Below are positions 34,437 to 46,800 of a stretch of 64,000 bases of DNA, piece by piece (position 1 is the first letter of the stretch; each line of letters opens with the position of its first letter). Under the pieces are notes generated by a model. It did no database searches. It was given only the letters and a program-made list of their open reading frames with translations, and had not been told where the DNA came from. The position numbers and the translations under genes were made by a program. The stretch lies in assembly GCA_002914805.1 (NCBI GenBank), contig JXTB01000161.1:630252-694251 (forward strand). Reading direction: 5' to 3'. The DNA is from Parasponia andersonii. Lineage: Eukaryota > Streptophyta > Magnoliopsida > Rosales > Cannabaceae.

Positions 34437-34913
34437 CCTTAAATTATGGAAAGAGTGTCATTTTGATACTTATATTTTAAATTTTATTGTATTAGTTTTT
34501 AACTATTAAAAAAGTTTGATTTTATTTCTTTTTTTATATATTTTGTTTTATTTTTACAGAATGAGTATATCAAGGGATACATACAATCGTTTACTATATT
34601 TATTTCACATAATCAGCACCATAAAAGAATTAGAACATGAATTGAAGTATTTTTAAAAATAATTTATCGGATAAAAATACACTCCACATTTCACAATAAT
34701 ACATTTCAAAACTATTTAAAATATGATATTTTATTAAAATCAGTAATACAGATGAAAAATGCGTCTAATGTGCGGTTTCTGTTAACAATAAAATATAATG
34801 GACGGCAAAAAAGGGATTAAAAGGATTTTTTTTTTTTTTTTTTTTTTTGTAATTTAAGGACTAGTACAATGAACTTTAAAATTTAGATATTAAAGTATTC
34901 TCATAGTTTAAGT
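34437..34913. mobile_element. small fold-back element (MITE-like)
   Basis: The left arm (34437-34500, CTTAAATTATGGAAAGAGTG...) is the imperfect reverse complement of the right arm (34851-34913, ...AAGTATTCTCATAGTTTAAG). The loop is about 350 bp of AT-rich sequence with a 24-base T run. There is no coding capacity. The superfamily is not assigned and no clear target duplication is seen. Confidence 0.6.
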
Positions 34914-36211
34914 TATGTTTATTACTATTATTGTTACGCATTAAGAGTACTTGTTATCATCATTATTTTACACAATTCTGTATCAGTTATAATTGTGTGT
35001 GTGTGTATATATATATATATAAGGACGGGACTATGGCAAGTAGTAATTGAAGTCGCAGGAGACATAGATAGATGTCAGCATATAAATATATATATATATA
35101 TTTAAAGGAGGTACCGTTATTTAATGTTTTCCAACCTTATTGCCTTATCAGTTCTAAATAAATTTACCAATTCATTGTCCACTCTCATGTTATTTCATGG
35201 ACATATATACTCCCTCTGAACCCTCCGAAATAGCTCTAAAACAGGGAGAGGGAAGAAAAAAAAAAGCGGTTTCTCCACCGCCCAAATATATATATATATA
35301 TATAAGTCTTTTTGTAATGCCTCATTTCAACTTTTCAGAGAAAGAAACATATTCTATTGTAAAATTATTTTCTTTAATACCAGCTTTTCTTGTTACTATT
35401 TTATTTATTTGCTTGTTAGTTTTCTTTTTAAATTATAGCACTGGTGGATATGAAACAAGATTTAGCTGAGAAACTACAATCGATATGAACACTAAAGGAA
35501 AGTAAATTTACAATTCAAAGTTGAAATCAGTGGTTTCTTTCTTAGTTATTAGCTCTTCTGACTATTTTCTCTAGAATCTCATTCTAGGAAATCTCAATAA
35601 TGGGCAATAGTTTGACAAAGAAACAAATACCCCTAAAAGAGAAGCAGAAACAAGAGAAAATTATACTACTCTCTCCCAGTTATTCAAAATTACGTTGCAC
35701 TTTGTTTACACTGGAGGCGTACATCCGTACAATAATGAGAAATAAAAACAAAACTATTATAAAAGCCCCTTTCACTAGTCAAATTTGACTATAAATTAAT
35801 TTTTAACCATTATATATTTCCTTCAATATGAACTTTTTTCTATCAAATTAACAACAATTAATCACTCAAATTAAAAGAATAACATAAATTAAACAGTGAA
35901 ATTTTTGTTGAATTCTGTTCCCCCGGCCCAAGGGGAGTGTTAGCGTGATTAACTACCGTTAAAATAATGGTATAGTCTGTACTTTCAGCCCACTAAAAGA
36001 TGGCTTCCCATATAAGTGGTGGAAAAATAGTGGAGCATAGTTTCACCGAGTTAACCTACCACGCAAATTCATGCACATCCAAAGATTGTCTATCTTCATT
36101 TTCTTGGCAATTTACCTCTATGATTGCTCTCTTCTTTCCACCCTTTTTATATCCACATGCACACTCTTAGATCCATATGTAGGAAACACCCTTAAATGAG
36201 GAACTCACTAT
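34914..36211. other. intergenic DNA between the NIP genes, part 2
   Basis: AT-rich sequence with (TA)n tracts near 35005-35020, 35088-35101 and 35287-35304. Short frames at 35197-35469 and 35600-35788 have no family resemblance and are not called. Confidence 0.5.
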
Positions 36212-36235
36212 GGCCTTACTCAATTATTGATTGAA
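36212..36235 (+). promoter_or_regulatory. conserved upstream block shared by both NIP genes (copy 2)
   Basis: The same 18 bases GGCCTTACTCAATTATTG as at 28573, followed by ATTGAA. It lies 529 bases upstream of the second NIP start codon. Confidence 0.5.
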
Positions 36236-36574
36236 TCCCAGTCAGATTTGAGAGTTTTTAATGCCAATATTACATTTTCTTTTTTGAAAAAAAAAAAGAA
36301 AACAAAAGAAAACTCTTTAGTGGTCACGACAGGTTACAGGTAAAACCATGTTTCATGTCTCATGTTGTTAAAAGCTTCTTTATATTAAAATAACATATAG
36401 GTCAAAATGCAAGCCTCTCTTCAATGTCCCACCGTCCAATTAGATCCAAAAGCTATGGCAAAACCTTGAACTTTTCTCTATCCCACACGCAGTTCCAGCC
36501 ACTTACTCACTTTCTTTTCTATCTATTATTTAACTTTGGGATTCTCTAAGTCAACCATGTATGTTAACCTATAC

Positions 36575-36582
36575 TATAAATA
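36575..36582 (+). promoter_or_regulatory. TATA box of NIP copy 2
   Basis: TATAAATA, 160 bases before the ATG and almost the same spacing as in copy 1. The roughly 180 bases before it align loosely with the copy 1 promoter (for example TGTCCCACCGTCCAATTAGA against TGCCCCACCTTCCACTATAA). Confidence 0.65.
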
Positions 36583-36741
36583 TAATATTCATTGGAACAC
36601 ACAATACTATAAACTCCTCACTTAAACAAGTAGTAGTTACACTTATTTATCTTCTTTTATATCTGTTGCCCTGTGGCTTTGTTTTTCAACTGAGTTGAGT
36701 TCATTTCTTGTGTTTTGGAGTAGTAGTACTAGCTTTTGATC

Positions 36742-38918
36742 ATGGAGAATGAGGAAGCTCCTTCAGCTCCTTCAACACCTGCCACACCAGGAACTCCAGG
36801 AGCTCCTCTGTTCAGCGCGTTCAGGCAAGATAAAGGTGGGAATGCAGGTAGGAAGTCCCTCCTCAAAAGCCGCAGCACGTGTTTTAGCCTTGAAGACTGG
36901 GCTATAGAGGAAGGAACAGTTTTGCACAAGGTGTCTTGCTCATTGTCACCTCCTCCTGTCTCGCTTGCCAGAAGGGTATATTATCACAGTAGACATATAA
37001 ACAACAGACTCATCTCTAGTACGCTTTATTTCATTGTATTCCTTTTTGAGTACTGAAACGACAATAAGTTTTGGTTTAACGGTTTGCCATTGTCAAATCC
37101 CAGGTGGGAGCTGAGTTCATAGGCACTCTGATTCTGATCTTCGCTGGAACAGCCACGGCCATCGTGAACCAAAAGACAGGAGGCTCCGAGACCCTCCTTG
37201 GCCTCGCCGCTTCCAATGGCCTTGCTGTTATGATCGTCATTTTGTCGACTGGACACATCTCCGGTGCACATCTCAACCCTTCCATCACCATAGCTTTTGC
37301 TGCTCTAAGGCACTTTCCATGGAAATATGTAAGAACTTCTCACAAAAGTCATCTTTTGCTTGATATCAACTATGAATATGTGATTCGCTAAAAATCAGTG
37401 CAGTGAAACAGTGCACGGTTCCTAGACCGATACTAGGCTATTCATTTGTGTGTAACTATGGCAGGTGCCAGTGTATATTGGAGCACAAGTAGCGGCATCT
37501 TTATGTGCTTCGTTTGCGCTCAAGTGGATTTTCCATCCCATAATGGGTGGGGGAGTCACTGTTCCTTCGGGGAGTCATGGTCAAGCTTTTGTTTTGGAGT
37601 TCGCCATTAGTTTCTTCCTCATGTTTGTTGTCACCGGTGTGGCTACTGATACCAGAGCTGTAAGTGCCAAAGCTTACTACTTTTTTCATCAACCTTTTGA
37701 TTGAAATCTTGTATTATCATTTATTAAAATGAAAAGAAAATGTTAGAATTATTGTTTTGTTGGTCCAAATTAGATGATCTTTCAGATGGATTCCATGAAA
37801 CAGATAAGAATTTAGTTGAAAGTTGTTTTGCAACGATAGCTGGGTTAACCCTGTGGGAATATGTTCTATAACACTTCTATGCTTTTGTTTTATTTATCAT
37901 TTTTTTTTTTTTTTGGTAAACGTTTTATTTATCATGATATGGTAATAACTAAAAGCACAAGCATCGAGTTTTATTTGAACGATATTTATATTCACATTCG
38001 TAGTAAAATATATTTCAAAACCACACATTCCCAGGATTTACCGGGAGACACGAATCTTTTCATGATTATTTTTCTCAGGAAAGTTGGCTAAGAGACAACA
38101 GTCAGTGAAGATAGTTGTCACCTTGCAAGTACCATTTCCGATAATAATAATAATAATAAATCCTTGTTCAATCTTGTCCATATCCAATAACTCTACGACC
38201 CAAGTCAACTTAACAATTAAGTAAACAAATAATATTTTAATAAGATACCATAGAATGATTAGGAGTCGGCAACTAAATTATAAAAGTATGGAATAAAAGA
38301 CTAGGAAAAGAAAATCTTACATCTAAATTGAGCATCTAAAAATTAAACAAATTATTTACACTTCACTGATTCAAGATGCTAGATGAATACTAGGAAAATT
38401 TAAATTAAAGGACATGAAAAAGAATCTCCTAACGTGACTGAATATGATCAAATTTTCACGCAGGTGGGAGAGCTGGCGGGAATCGCGGTGGGAGCAACTG
38501 TTATGCTCAACATACTCGTTGCTGGGTATGTCTGAACTCCGACCTTCTATTTAGCTTCCTAAGTAAAGACATAATTACATACAACAAGAACATTAACATA
38601 TATTGATAATATATAAACATGTGTACATATATATACATCCCATGAATGTGAGATAAAAGAAATAAATTTAACTATAAATTTTGAAGACGAGAACCTTTAA
38701 ATTTGTGATATAGGGAAGCAACAGGAGCTTCAATGAACCCGGTGAGGACTTTAGGGCCAGCAATAGCTGCCAACAACTACGAAGCAATATGGGTCTACCT
38801 CACTGCTCCAATCCTTGGAGCACTTTGTGGCGCAGGAATCTATTCTGCCGTCAAGCTGCCAGAAGAAAACGGAGACAATCACGATAAGCCTTCAACAAGA
38901 AGGAGCTTTAGAAGGTGA
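36742..38918 (+). CDS. NIP6-1: NIP6;1-like aquaporin (boric acid channel), downstream tandem copy
   Basis: Five exons, 36742-36975, 37104-37328, 37465-37659, 38464-38525 and 38714-38918, all GT-AG, giving 306 residues. Exon phases and the first two exon lengths equal those of the upstream copy. It is a plasma-membrane major intrinsic protein of NIP subgroup II, close to Arabidopsis NIP6;1, which moves boric acid in shoots. Visible marks: N-terminal [11 protein letters not shown] with two TPG units (residues 15-20), [20 protein letters not shown] in helix 1, first box NPS (N136), second box NPV (N247), filter Arg250, LE1 Ala244, helix-5 Ile235, and a C terminus ending RRSFRR. TPG repeats are needed for polar placement of NIP5;1 in Arabidopsis. 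Odd points: the first box is NPS, as in NIP5;1, and the helix-2 filter residue is Asn116 where an Ala is usual. The start is the first ATG after the TATA box and gives the conserved acidic N terminus. Intron 3 (804 bp) is the longest. Confidence 0.94.
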
Positions 38919-40084
38919 CTGGTTAACTCTATCACTAGATATATATGAATAATCCAGAAACAGCATCAGAAGATAATGGAAAAAGTTCATAGGGGAGGTT
39001 CAGAGAAGGATTCAACTCAGGGATGAGTTCTAGTACAGATAAAGTTTGTTCTGAGCACATAGACATATTACAAGCATAAGCTAAAACTAGTCATGTGCAT
39101 CATTCATATCAAGTAAGAGATTCCTCTCGGTCCAAAGTACCTTTGTCACTTAAAACAGGGCCATAGTGTTTTCAAAATAAAATTGAAGAGAAAGAAAAGA
39201 AATACCATAGAGAGGAAGCTTATGAGGCTCAAAATCTCAATCCTAGCTATCTTGGGTTCCTTTTTCCCTTTCATAGTTATGATTGATCATGTAATGCAAA
39301 AACTGAAGTCTAATATATTATCTTGACATTACATATATAAGCATTCCAACCACTGCTTTTCCAGTCTCTCCAATCAGATTATGAACTGCCTACATAATTC
39401 ATGACAAAGTCTTCAATTTTAAACTAGATAGCTTAAACATTTTTATTCTTTAATCCGAAATAACGGTTGTTGTTCCTAAACAAATTACGAAATCTAAAAT
39501 GACGGAAGGAAAGGGGAGGTCCTCCTTTTTTTTTTTTTTAAAACTTGTAATACTATCTTGGTCCTTAACAAAAATGACCCAATTCTCAGGCTGTGTTGTT
39601 ATTTGTAAATATAGTTCTATCTTAACCAACCTTCTTTTGTTCTTCTGTTAACCCTCCTATCCCAAGAATTTCAGATGCATATACTGACCATTCTTTAAAA
39701 ACATGCAATAAGAAGCCACAATTGCATTTTCAAAACACTTAATTTGGATTCTGAAACTCTAACCCAATTCTTCACTATCTGTATAAACAATAATATTATA
39801 TACAAGTAAACCAACATAATTACATTTGCTATAGTTTTTTTCCCCAATAGATATGAAAAACAATCAGAAAATGTAAACTAATTATCAAGAGCCCCCGCTT
39901 TTTATTTATTTATTTATTTTTACATGTAAATTTTTAAATAAATGTCTGAATCTCCAAAATCAAAACTGTACCTCTGTATTTTCTCAGCATCTAGACAAAA
40001 TTTCTCTCTTTTTCTTTCTCAGCATCCAATCAAAATTTCTCTCTTTTTCTTTCCCTTCTTCACCACTCAACCGAAAATGGCCAT
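38919..40084. other. 3' flank of NIP copy 2 and convergent intergenic DNA
   Basis: This contains the 3' UTRs of the plus-strand NIP gene and of the minus-strand gene that ends at 40085. A 26-27-base repeat 'aaaatttctctctttttctttc' occurs twice (39997-40020 and 40033-40056). No further gene is seen. Confidence 0.55.
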
Positions 40085-40429
40085 TTAAACCAGCGAAATC
40101 CCTCGGGTCTGGTCCGTTCCGTAATCAGGTCGTCGAGACCAATGCTTAAAAAGAGAGAGACCCAAAGAAGCAAGAATCACACCGAGGAGATCAGCGAAGG
40201 CGTCTCTTGACGAGGATCCGGCGGATCTGAAGAATCCGAGCTCGTCGGCGGCCTCTTTGGCGGCGCCGGCGAGGAGGGAAGCGACGGACCCTATCGCAAT
40301 CGAATTGCGACGAAGAAAGGGGTAGCGGGTTAGGTTAGCCAAGGTGGAGAAGAGGAGGGTTAGGGAAAAGCAGAAGAGGACATGGTAGAACTTGTCTGGA
40401 GCTAACCATGGGTCTTCTTCTTCCCCCAT
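40085..40429 (-). CDS. small conserved plant membrane protein of unknown function
   Basis: A single-exon frame of 114 residues from ATG 40429 to TAA 40085. Codon use and GC content are clearly higher than in the surrounding DNA, which supports a real gene. The sequence starts MGEEEDPWLAPDKFYH and has three hydrophobic stretches (about residues 14-32, 42-54 and 80-96), so it is probably membrane-bound. Fixed-looking polar positions are DK-YH near the start, AGAAKEAADELG in the middle, and SSRDAFADLLGV. The order DK..H, KE..DE, S..D...D..G resembles that of bacterial YfiM/DUF2279-type proteins. I recognise it as the kind of short protein found across plants but cannot give a name or function. 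It is transcribed towards the second NIP gene. Confidence 0.75.
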   Translation of the reverse strand: MGEEEDPWLAPDKFYHVLFCFSLTLLFSTLANLTRYPFLRRNSIAIGSVASLLAGAAKEAADELGFFRSAGSSSRDAFADLLGVILASLGLSLFKHWSRRPDYGTDQTRGISLV

Positions 40430-41432
40430 TTTCTCTGTCCCAAACCAGGTTTTGAAATCGTTTCGGAGTGCTTAGAAGAAGGGTTAAATTCTAGTATTGG
40501 CCCCTGAATTATATGCAAAGTTGCACTTTGGCCCCTGATGTTTGAATTTAGATATTACACTACCCTAAAGTTTGCAAGACTAGTCGGCATTTTTCAAGCC
40601 AAAAAAAAAAAAAAAAAAAAAACGACTAGTTGACGTGTACGAGAACTTTAACGAACCACTATTAACTAGAACAAACTAGCCTCAAGTGCTTTCAATTAAC
40701 TTTCATGCATGATGTAGTTGTTAAGGACTCTAATTGGGACAAAAACAATGTTTTTTTATATTAAGAAATTTTGTATCTTTCAATTGAACACCGTAAAAAA
40801 TATAATTCTATACTATAAATAGTTAAAAAAATGAAGTCGTTTTTTAACCATATTATATGTTTTCATATTAAATATTGATCAAATGGTTGTTTTAGACTAA
40901 TTTGTCCGGATTCTAAAAACTTAAGTTTTTATTTGACATGACTTTAAACTTAAATATTAAAAAATTTAAAAAAAAAGTTAAAATTTTATTTGATATAAAT
41001 AAAAATTGGAGGTTTTTTTTTTGTTTTTTTAAAAAATGATAACCGATTTATCAAAGAGAGATAAAATAATATATATTTAAACTTTTGTTAGTAAGGAAGA
41101 AGATCTGACGTGAGTTCGGTTTTCGCAAAGAAAACCCCAACCAACTATGTGTCAGTAATCTCAGTAAGACATAGGTTGCGGAACTTATCTAGAATTATTA
41201 GGCTAATGGATACATAGATAGTGTAATAAGTCATCAGTGGTAAATTCGGGTGAGTTGAATTTGTAAAATTCACAAGAAATTAAAAATTATAAAATTCACA
41301 AGAAATTAAAAATTGACTTTATTGAATGTAGATTTTCGCTTGTATTATATTATAGATTTATAGTTTTTGTTGTTCAATACATAAGTCATTGTTTTGCAAT
41401 TGTCATTGACATATTTATCCTTTATTATGCCA
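40430..41432. other. intergenic DNA
   Basis: The first about 70 bases are the 5' leader and promoter of the minus-strand gene. At 40490-40600 lies a one-armed relic with GGCCCCTGAATTATATGCAA and CACTTTGGCCCCTGATG, a form common in plant fold-back elements, followed by a 20-base A run. A 23-bp direct repeat ('tgtaaaattcacaagaaattaaaaat' type) is at 41263-41315. Confidence 0.5.
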
Positions 41433-42665
41433 TTTTAAAAAAGTTTATATTACTCAACTTTTTCTTCAAGTATTAACTAGGTTTCTAACATTTTTTTTTT
41501 TTCAGTTTTTAGATCCAATTTTTCACGTTTGTATCACGTTAGTCATTTTTTATTTTTTTTTTTCAATTTAGTTGTTATCTAATATTTTTAGTATCACTTG
41601 GGTCATCAATTCTTATATTATAAATCACTTAAGTCCATTTTCTTTATTTTATAGCTTTTGACTCTATAAATTTTCTTTTTTAGAATACTTAGGTCATTTT
41701 GAGTTAAAATTCATCTCTAATCAAATTGCACTAAATAAATTAATAAAAATTACTAAATTAAAAAAAAATACCAAAATAACTCAGTTAAATATCTATTAAA
41801 ATACATACCAAAATTATATATATCAAAACCCATATTTTTTGTATAAATCAATATCCATTTGTCAGTTGAGAGATTTTTAAACTATTTTTAAACAATTATG
41901 AGTTTATAAAATTGCAAAAAAAGAATTTCACCACCATTAACAAGAAATTATCATTAGCTATTACATTTTTTTTTCTCTTGTTATATTCATGTATGTATTC
42001 GATTAGTTTCTATTCGTAAATACTAATTTTTGTATTTTTTACTATTGTTATTATCAAAACTTATGAATTTGTATAAATTAATGTCTATTTGTTATTTAAG
42101 AAGTTTTAAAACCTTTTTTTTTAATTATTATTTATGAGTTTAACTAAAAGAAAAAGATTGATGAGTTTATGGAATTGGAGAAAATGAACTTTACCACCAT
42201 TAGTAAAAATTCACAATTTAATCGTATAATATTATTAGTAATAAGAATTAACTAAAAATAATAATATTATTTAAATTATTTTTTTTCAAAAAATGCTTTA
42301 TTAGTGTTGAGCATTTTATTGGTAGTTTTTATTAATTTATTTATTACAATTTGATTAGAGTTAGATTTTAACCCAAAATTAATTCAAAAGGATATAAATG
42401 TTACAAAAATAAAAGTTTAAGGAGTTAAAAGTTACAAAATTAAGAATAGGGATCTAAGTGATACATTGTGTAAAAATTGAGAACTCAAATGATATTAAAA
42501 TTAGTAGATAACGGTTAAATTAGACGAAAAAATTAAAAAATAGACTAAAGTGGTACGAATTTAAAATGTTGGGATTTAAAAACTTAAAAAAAAAAGGATT
42601 AGAGACCCGATTAATGTTTGAGGAAAAAGTTAAGGAACACAAGTGATATGAACATTTTTAAAAAA
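41433..42665. mobile_element. large fold-back element with about 330-bp inverted arms
   Basis: The left arm 41433-41765 is the imperfect reverse complement of the right arm 42310-42665. Examples: TCTAATCAAATTGCACTAAA against CTAATCAAATTGTAATAAAT, and CAACTTTTTCTTCAAGTATT against TAACTTTTTCCTCAAACATT. Within each arm the word ATCACTTRGGTC recurs roughly every 60 bases, so the arms are themselves built of short repeats. The 540-bp loop is AT-rich and contains two diverged copies of 'gtataaat-aat-tctatttgt' followed by 'atgagttta ... ttcaccaccatta'. There is no transposase. Confidence 0.7.
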
Positions 42666-43885
42666 TAAATATAGTTTGAAGTCTAGCGAAAATAATTTTT
42701 GAAACTTAATATTAGTCTATAATAATGGTTAATAACTTTTATCATTTTTCAAATCAAATTTCTCTATTTGACCAACCTGAGAATGTAGAGTTTAGAATTA
42801 GTTTATACTTTTTTTTTTTAATGTAGATTTGAAAATTAGTTATATTATTTAGACTGTGCGTGGTCAAAAACAAATCCCAGTGTTCGCCTAGATTCCTTTG
42901 TGCTACACAAATGATGTTTTTTTTCTCATGGTATTATAAAATGATTTACAAAGTTTTATTCCAATTTTCAAAGTAAGAGAGTGAAGGAAATGAAAAGAAG
43001 GGAAATTCCAGCTGTCCAGTGGCCAGTGGCCAGATTCCTCTCCACCTCGCCAAACGGAATAGTCGGCAGTTGCTTTTAGAACACTTCTTCATAATTTTTC
43101 CTTTTCTTTTTTTCTTTTTGGATAAAAAACACTCCTTCATAACCGAAGGAGCATTTTAGGCCAGAAAGTACAGCTGAAAAGCAAATGTTTCGTTTTAGGT
43201 ATAATACAGTAATTATTAAATATTATTAATGAATTAATTATTAAAAATATTTTCAAATGTGATATCCCTGTAATTCTAACTATATTTTTTAATTTGTGTA
43301 AAATTATATTTCTAGATTTTGAATATTTGTAATATTTTCTTTGCATCCCAATTGAGTGATATGTATTGAATATTTTAAGTTATTTAATAGGTTTTAGGTA
43401 TTTGTCAGTAGGATTAAGATATAATCATGTGGATTAGATTTTTCATTCATATTTACATATATTTAAAATATAAAAGTATAAATATTGCATAAAATAAAAA
43501 ATAATGTTAAAATTTACATTAAAAAAATTCATAGTTCATTTTTTTTCATAAATATTGCACAAACTAAAAAATAATTATTAAAATTTACAAAAAAATCAGA
43601 GTTAGTTTTTTTTTTTTCACAGTTATTCCTGGTATTAATATTTGGTCTTTGTTGAGATATGAAAAAAAAAAAGAAAAAAAAAATTTAAGTATATTTAGGC
43701 GCACGCAACGAAAGTCGCCAAACCCAAATGCAAAGTTGCCGTTGAGAGCGGACCCCCTGTCTCCGTCTCCAAACAGACCCCTTACCCCCCTATAACCCCT
43801 TTTCTCTAAATCGATTCGACCAAAAATTTACCGGAAGAAACAAATTTTGGAAGATCCTTCTTTTCTTCTCGCTGCTCTCCAATCC
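42666..43885. other. intergenic DNA and GOS11 promoter
   Basis: No gene is recognised up to the GOS11 promoter. The last about 200 bases are richer in C (CCCCTTACCCCCCTATAACC at about 43777-43796) and include pyrimidine patches typical of plant housekeeping promoters. TATAACC at 43790 could serve as a weak TATA element. Confidence 0.5.
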
Positions 43886-46800
43886 ATGGAGGTTCCAAGC
43901 TCATGGGACGCCCTTCGCAAACAGGTATTTTCTTTCTTTTTTTTTTTTGTTCATCTTTTTTGTTTGGATTCCGAGAAATTTAACGATGGAAAAAAAAAAA
44001 AAATCTGAATTACGTATGGAAACTGAACATGTCTGGTTTGTTTTCACGACACTTTTGTTTGGTTGCCGAGAAAATTCCGGGAATTGAACGGAAATTGATG
44101 GAATTGTCGGTTTGGAATTAAGAGGAATTGATTTGATGGAATCATTTCTTGTAAGAATGTGATCTTTGAGAATCTATGGTTGATTCACCATTGGAACATC
44201 TTAGTGGCAATGGGAGGAGGTTTGAGGATGCTTGTGTTGACTTTTGATTTACATGTTGTATCGCGCCCTGGCCCTGCAGATGCTCTCTCTTTAACATTTT
44301 ATGATAACACCATTTGGGGGGGCGTTACTATTTACTTGATAGATTGAGTTTGGTAGAAACATTGAGCAAATGAACATGATGTACTGTTAAGCTTGCAAAT
44401 AACGAAAAATGGAAACCGTTGCAGGTTTGGATTGGATCAGGACTCTGCTAGTTTAGGATTGTCAGGTGGATCTAAACTAGGATTTGAAGTCTTTAGTTTT
44501 GCAAGTGTGGAACAGTGAAAATAATATCCAGTTTTGGTACATGTGTGATTTCGTGTACATGAAAGTTGAGCTAGATCCTTTTCTTTGGTATTTGGGATGA
44601 AAGAAAATGGTGGGTTGTGCCTCATAGTTTGCTGAGACAAGTTAAGAAGATGTTCTGATCCCATTTGCGTTAATTACAAACTTGATGTTTTGTAGGTTAA
44701 TCAATTCCTAAAATGTAAAATGGCTGCTACCTTGCAATCCATAGCAAATTTGTCTGGTTGACTTTGAACTATACGACCATTTAATATGTAGGCTTGGATT
44801 GGATGATTTGCCTATTTTGTGCGTTTTCTTTGCTTCTTACTGTCACGAGCTACGAATGACCTTTTCTTACTGTCATGAGCTACGAATGACCTTTCTTATG
44901 GTAGATCTTTTATCTTACGTATCATTCCAGGCAAGGAAACTCGAAGCCCAATTGGATGAGCAGATGAATTCTTATCGTAAACTGGTTTCCTCAAAGGATT
45001 CGACAAAAGTTGATGCCACAGAGAATGATCTTGAATCTGGGATTGACCGGCTACTAAAGCAGCTTCAACAAGTTAACTCACAGATGCAGGCTTGGGTTTC
45101 ATCGGGTGGCTCAGAAATGGTTTCTCATACCTTGACGAGGCATCAAGAAATTCTTCAAGATCTTACTCAGGTACTGTATTTATTTGTTTATTTTTTTGCT
45201 TTGTTTTTTTTCAAGAGTAGTTTAACTTGGGATGCGGTTTTCTGTCTCTGCATTTTGAACTGAATTTTGTTGTTTAAGGGGTCTTAAATGTGTCTATGTT
45301 TGGTTCACTTTGTTGCTTGCAAGGCACATATCTAAGGAGCTTCTACTACATATTTCATCATCAATATCGTCGTTGTTGTTTTTGTTTTTGTAGAATTTTG
45401 TCACGTGAAGAATGATCTTTTATTCTTTTTTCTTTTTATTTTTAAAAGGAGACGATTAGTTATGTTCCCAATTTAATGATTTATATGGTGGGTAAGTGGC
45501 TTACATGAAACCTCCGTTTATCTAAAAATTTTGGGAGTTTTTTTAACTCAATTTTGCTCGCTTTTTCTGTAAAATCATGTAGCTTTTTGATGTAAAATCA
45601 TATAGCTTTTTGATTGCCAAATGAAACTTCTAGAAACTAACTTGTTAATCATGATTTGAAGTGCAGGAGTTTTATCGTCTCCGCTCCAGCCTAAGGGCTA
45701 AGAAAGAACATGCTTCACTCCTTGAGGATTTTAGTGAGTTTGATAGAACAAGGTTAGACTTAGAAGAAGGTGGTGGTTCTGAGCAAGCTCTTCTAAAAGA
45801 GCATGCATCTATTAGCCGAAGTACAGCACAGGTGTGTAGAGTAAAAATGATATTCATAGAAGATAACACTGTCTTCTCAGTGATAGCTATGTATTTATCA
45901 TGTTCTTCTGCGGGATTATGTTTTGGTCTGAATTAAATGTGAGAATATTTTAAGGATAATTGTTTTAATGGGTTGCTGTGAGAAGAGGATTTTATGGAGG
46001 CAAGACCAAATCCGTTTACGATTTCTTGACATGGATTAGTGGCGCCTTGTTTTCCTTTCTCCTCTTTTTTGATTGCTAATGGTGGAATTATTGACAACGG
46101 AATGACAAAGACAATACCATCTCTATTGTCTGCCTGAGCAACTATAGGGTTAGAAGAGGTGGTGTCAGGCCCCTGAAATGATTTTCACTATACAGTTCCA
46201 AAGAGCCGCTGAAATGCTAGCAGTTCTTGGAGCCTTGTAAAGGATGAGTATTAGATGAATTTCAACCGCTGTCAAAGGATGACTCTCATCTGATCTATAA
46301 CTCGTTACCACGTGGGTCCTTTATCACATGCTGAGTCTTGGCAGTCTCAGCTTGTTAACCTATTCAATTTACTTTTAAGGAAAACGACCAAATATTAACT
46401 GTATGGGATGAATGTCTTTCCTTACTTTTGTATCCCCTTTTCTTTCTTTCTGATCATGTGGGTTATAGATATATTGCCTGTAAGTAGGAGAAGTTTCTTT
46501 ATAGAATCATTTTATCCTGGTTACTGATGTGCGCTAAGAGGAAAAACACAAGCAATTGGGCTCGGGTTTAAGCTGCTCACATCCTTATTCTGCTGTTGCA
46601 GATGGATACTGTAATTTCACATGCTCAAGCAACACTTGGTTCTCTTGCTATTCAACGATCAACTTTTGGTGGTATCAATTCAAAGCTCAGCAATGTCAGT
46701 AGCCGCCTGCCAACGGTACGAAACTAATGAATGTGGTCACTGTTTCTCAATTGTTTCTTTTGCACAGAAGTAGCATCATAGAACTTGCTCATTATTTGCT

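Noticed and set aside
44159-44347. Possible alternative exon in GOS11 intron 1
   Set aside because: The standard five exons give the full-length 223-residue protein; this frame has no SNARE similarity.
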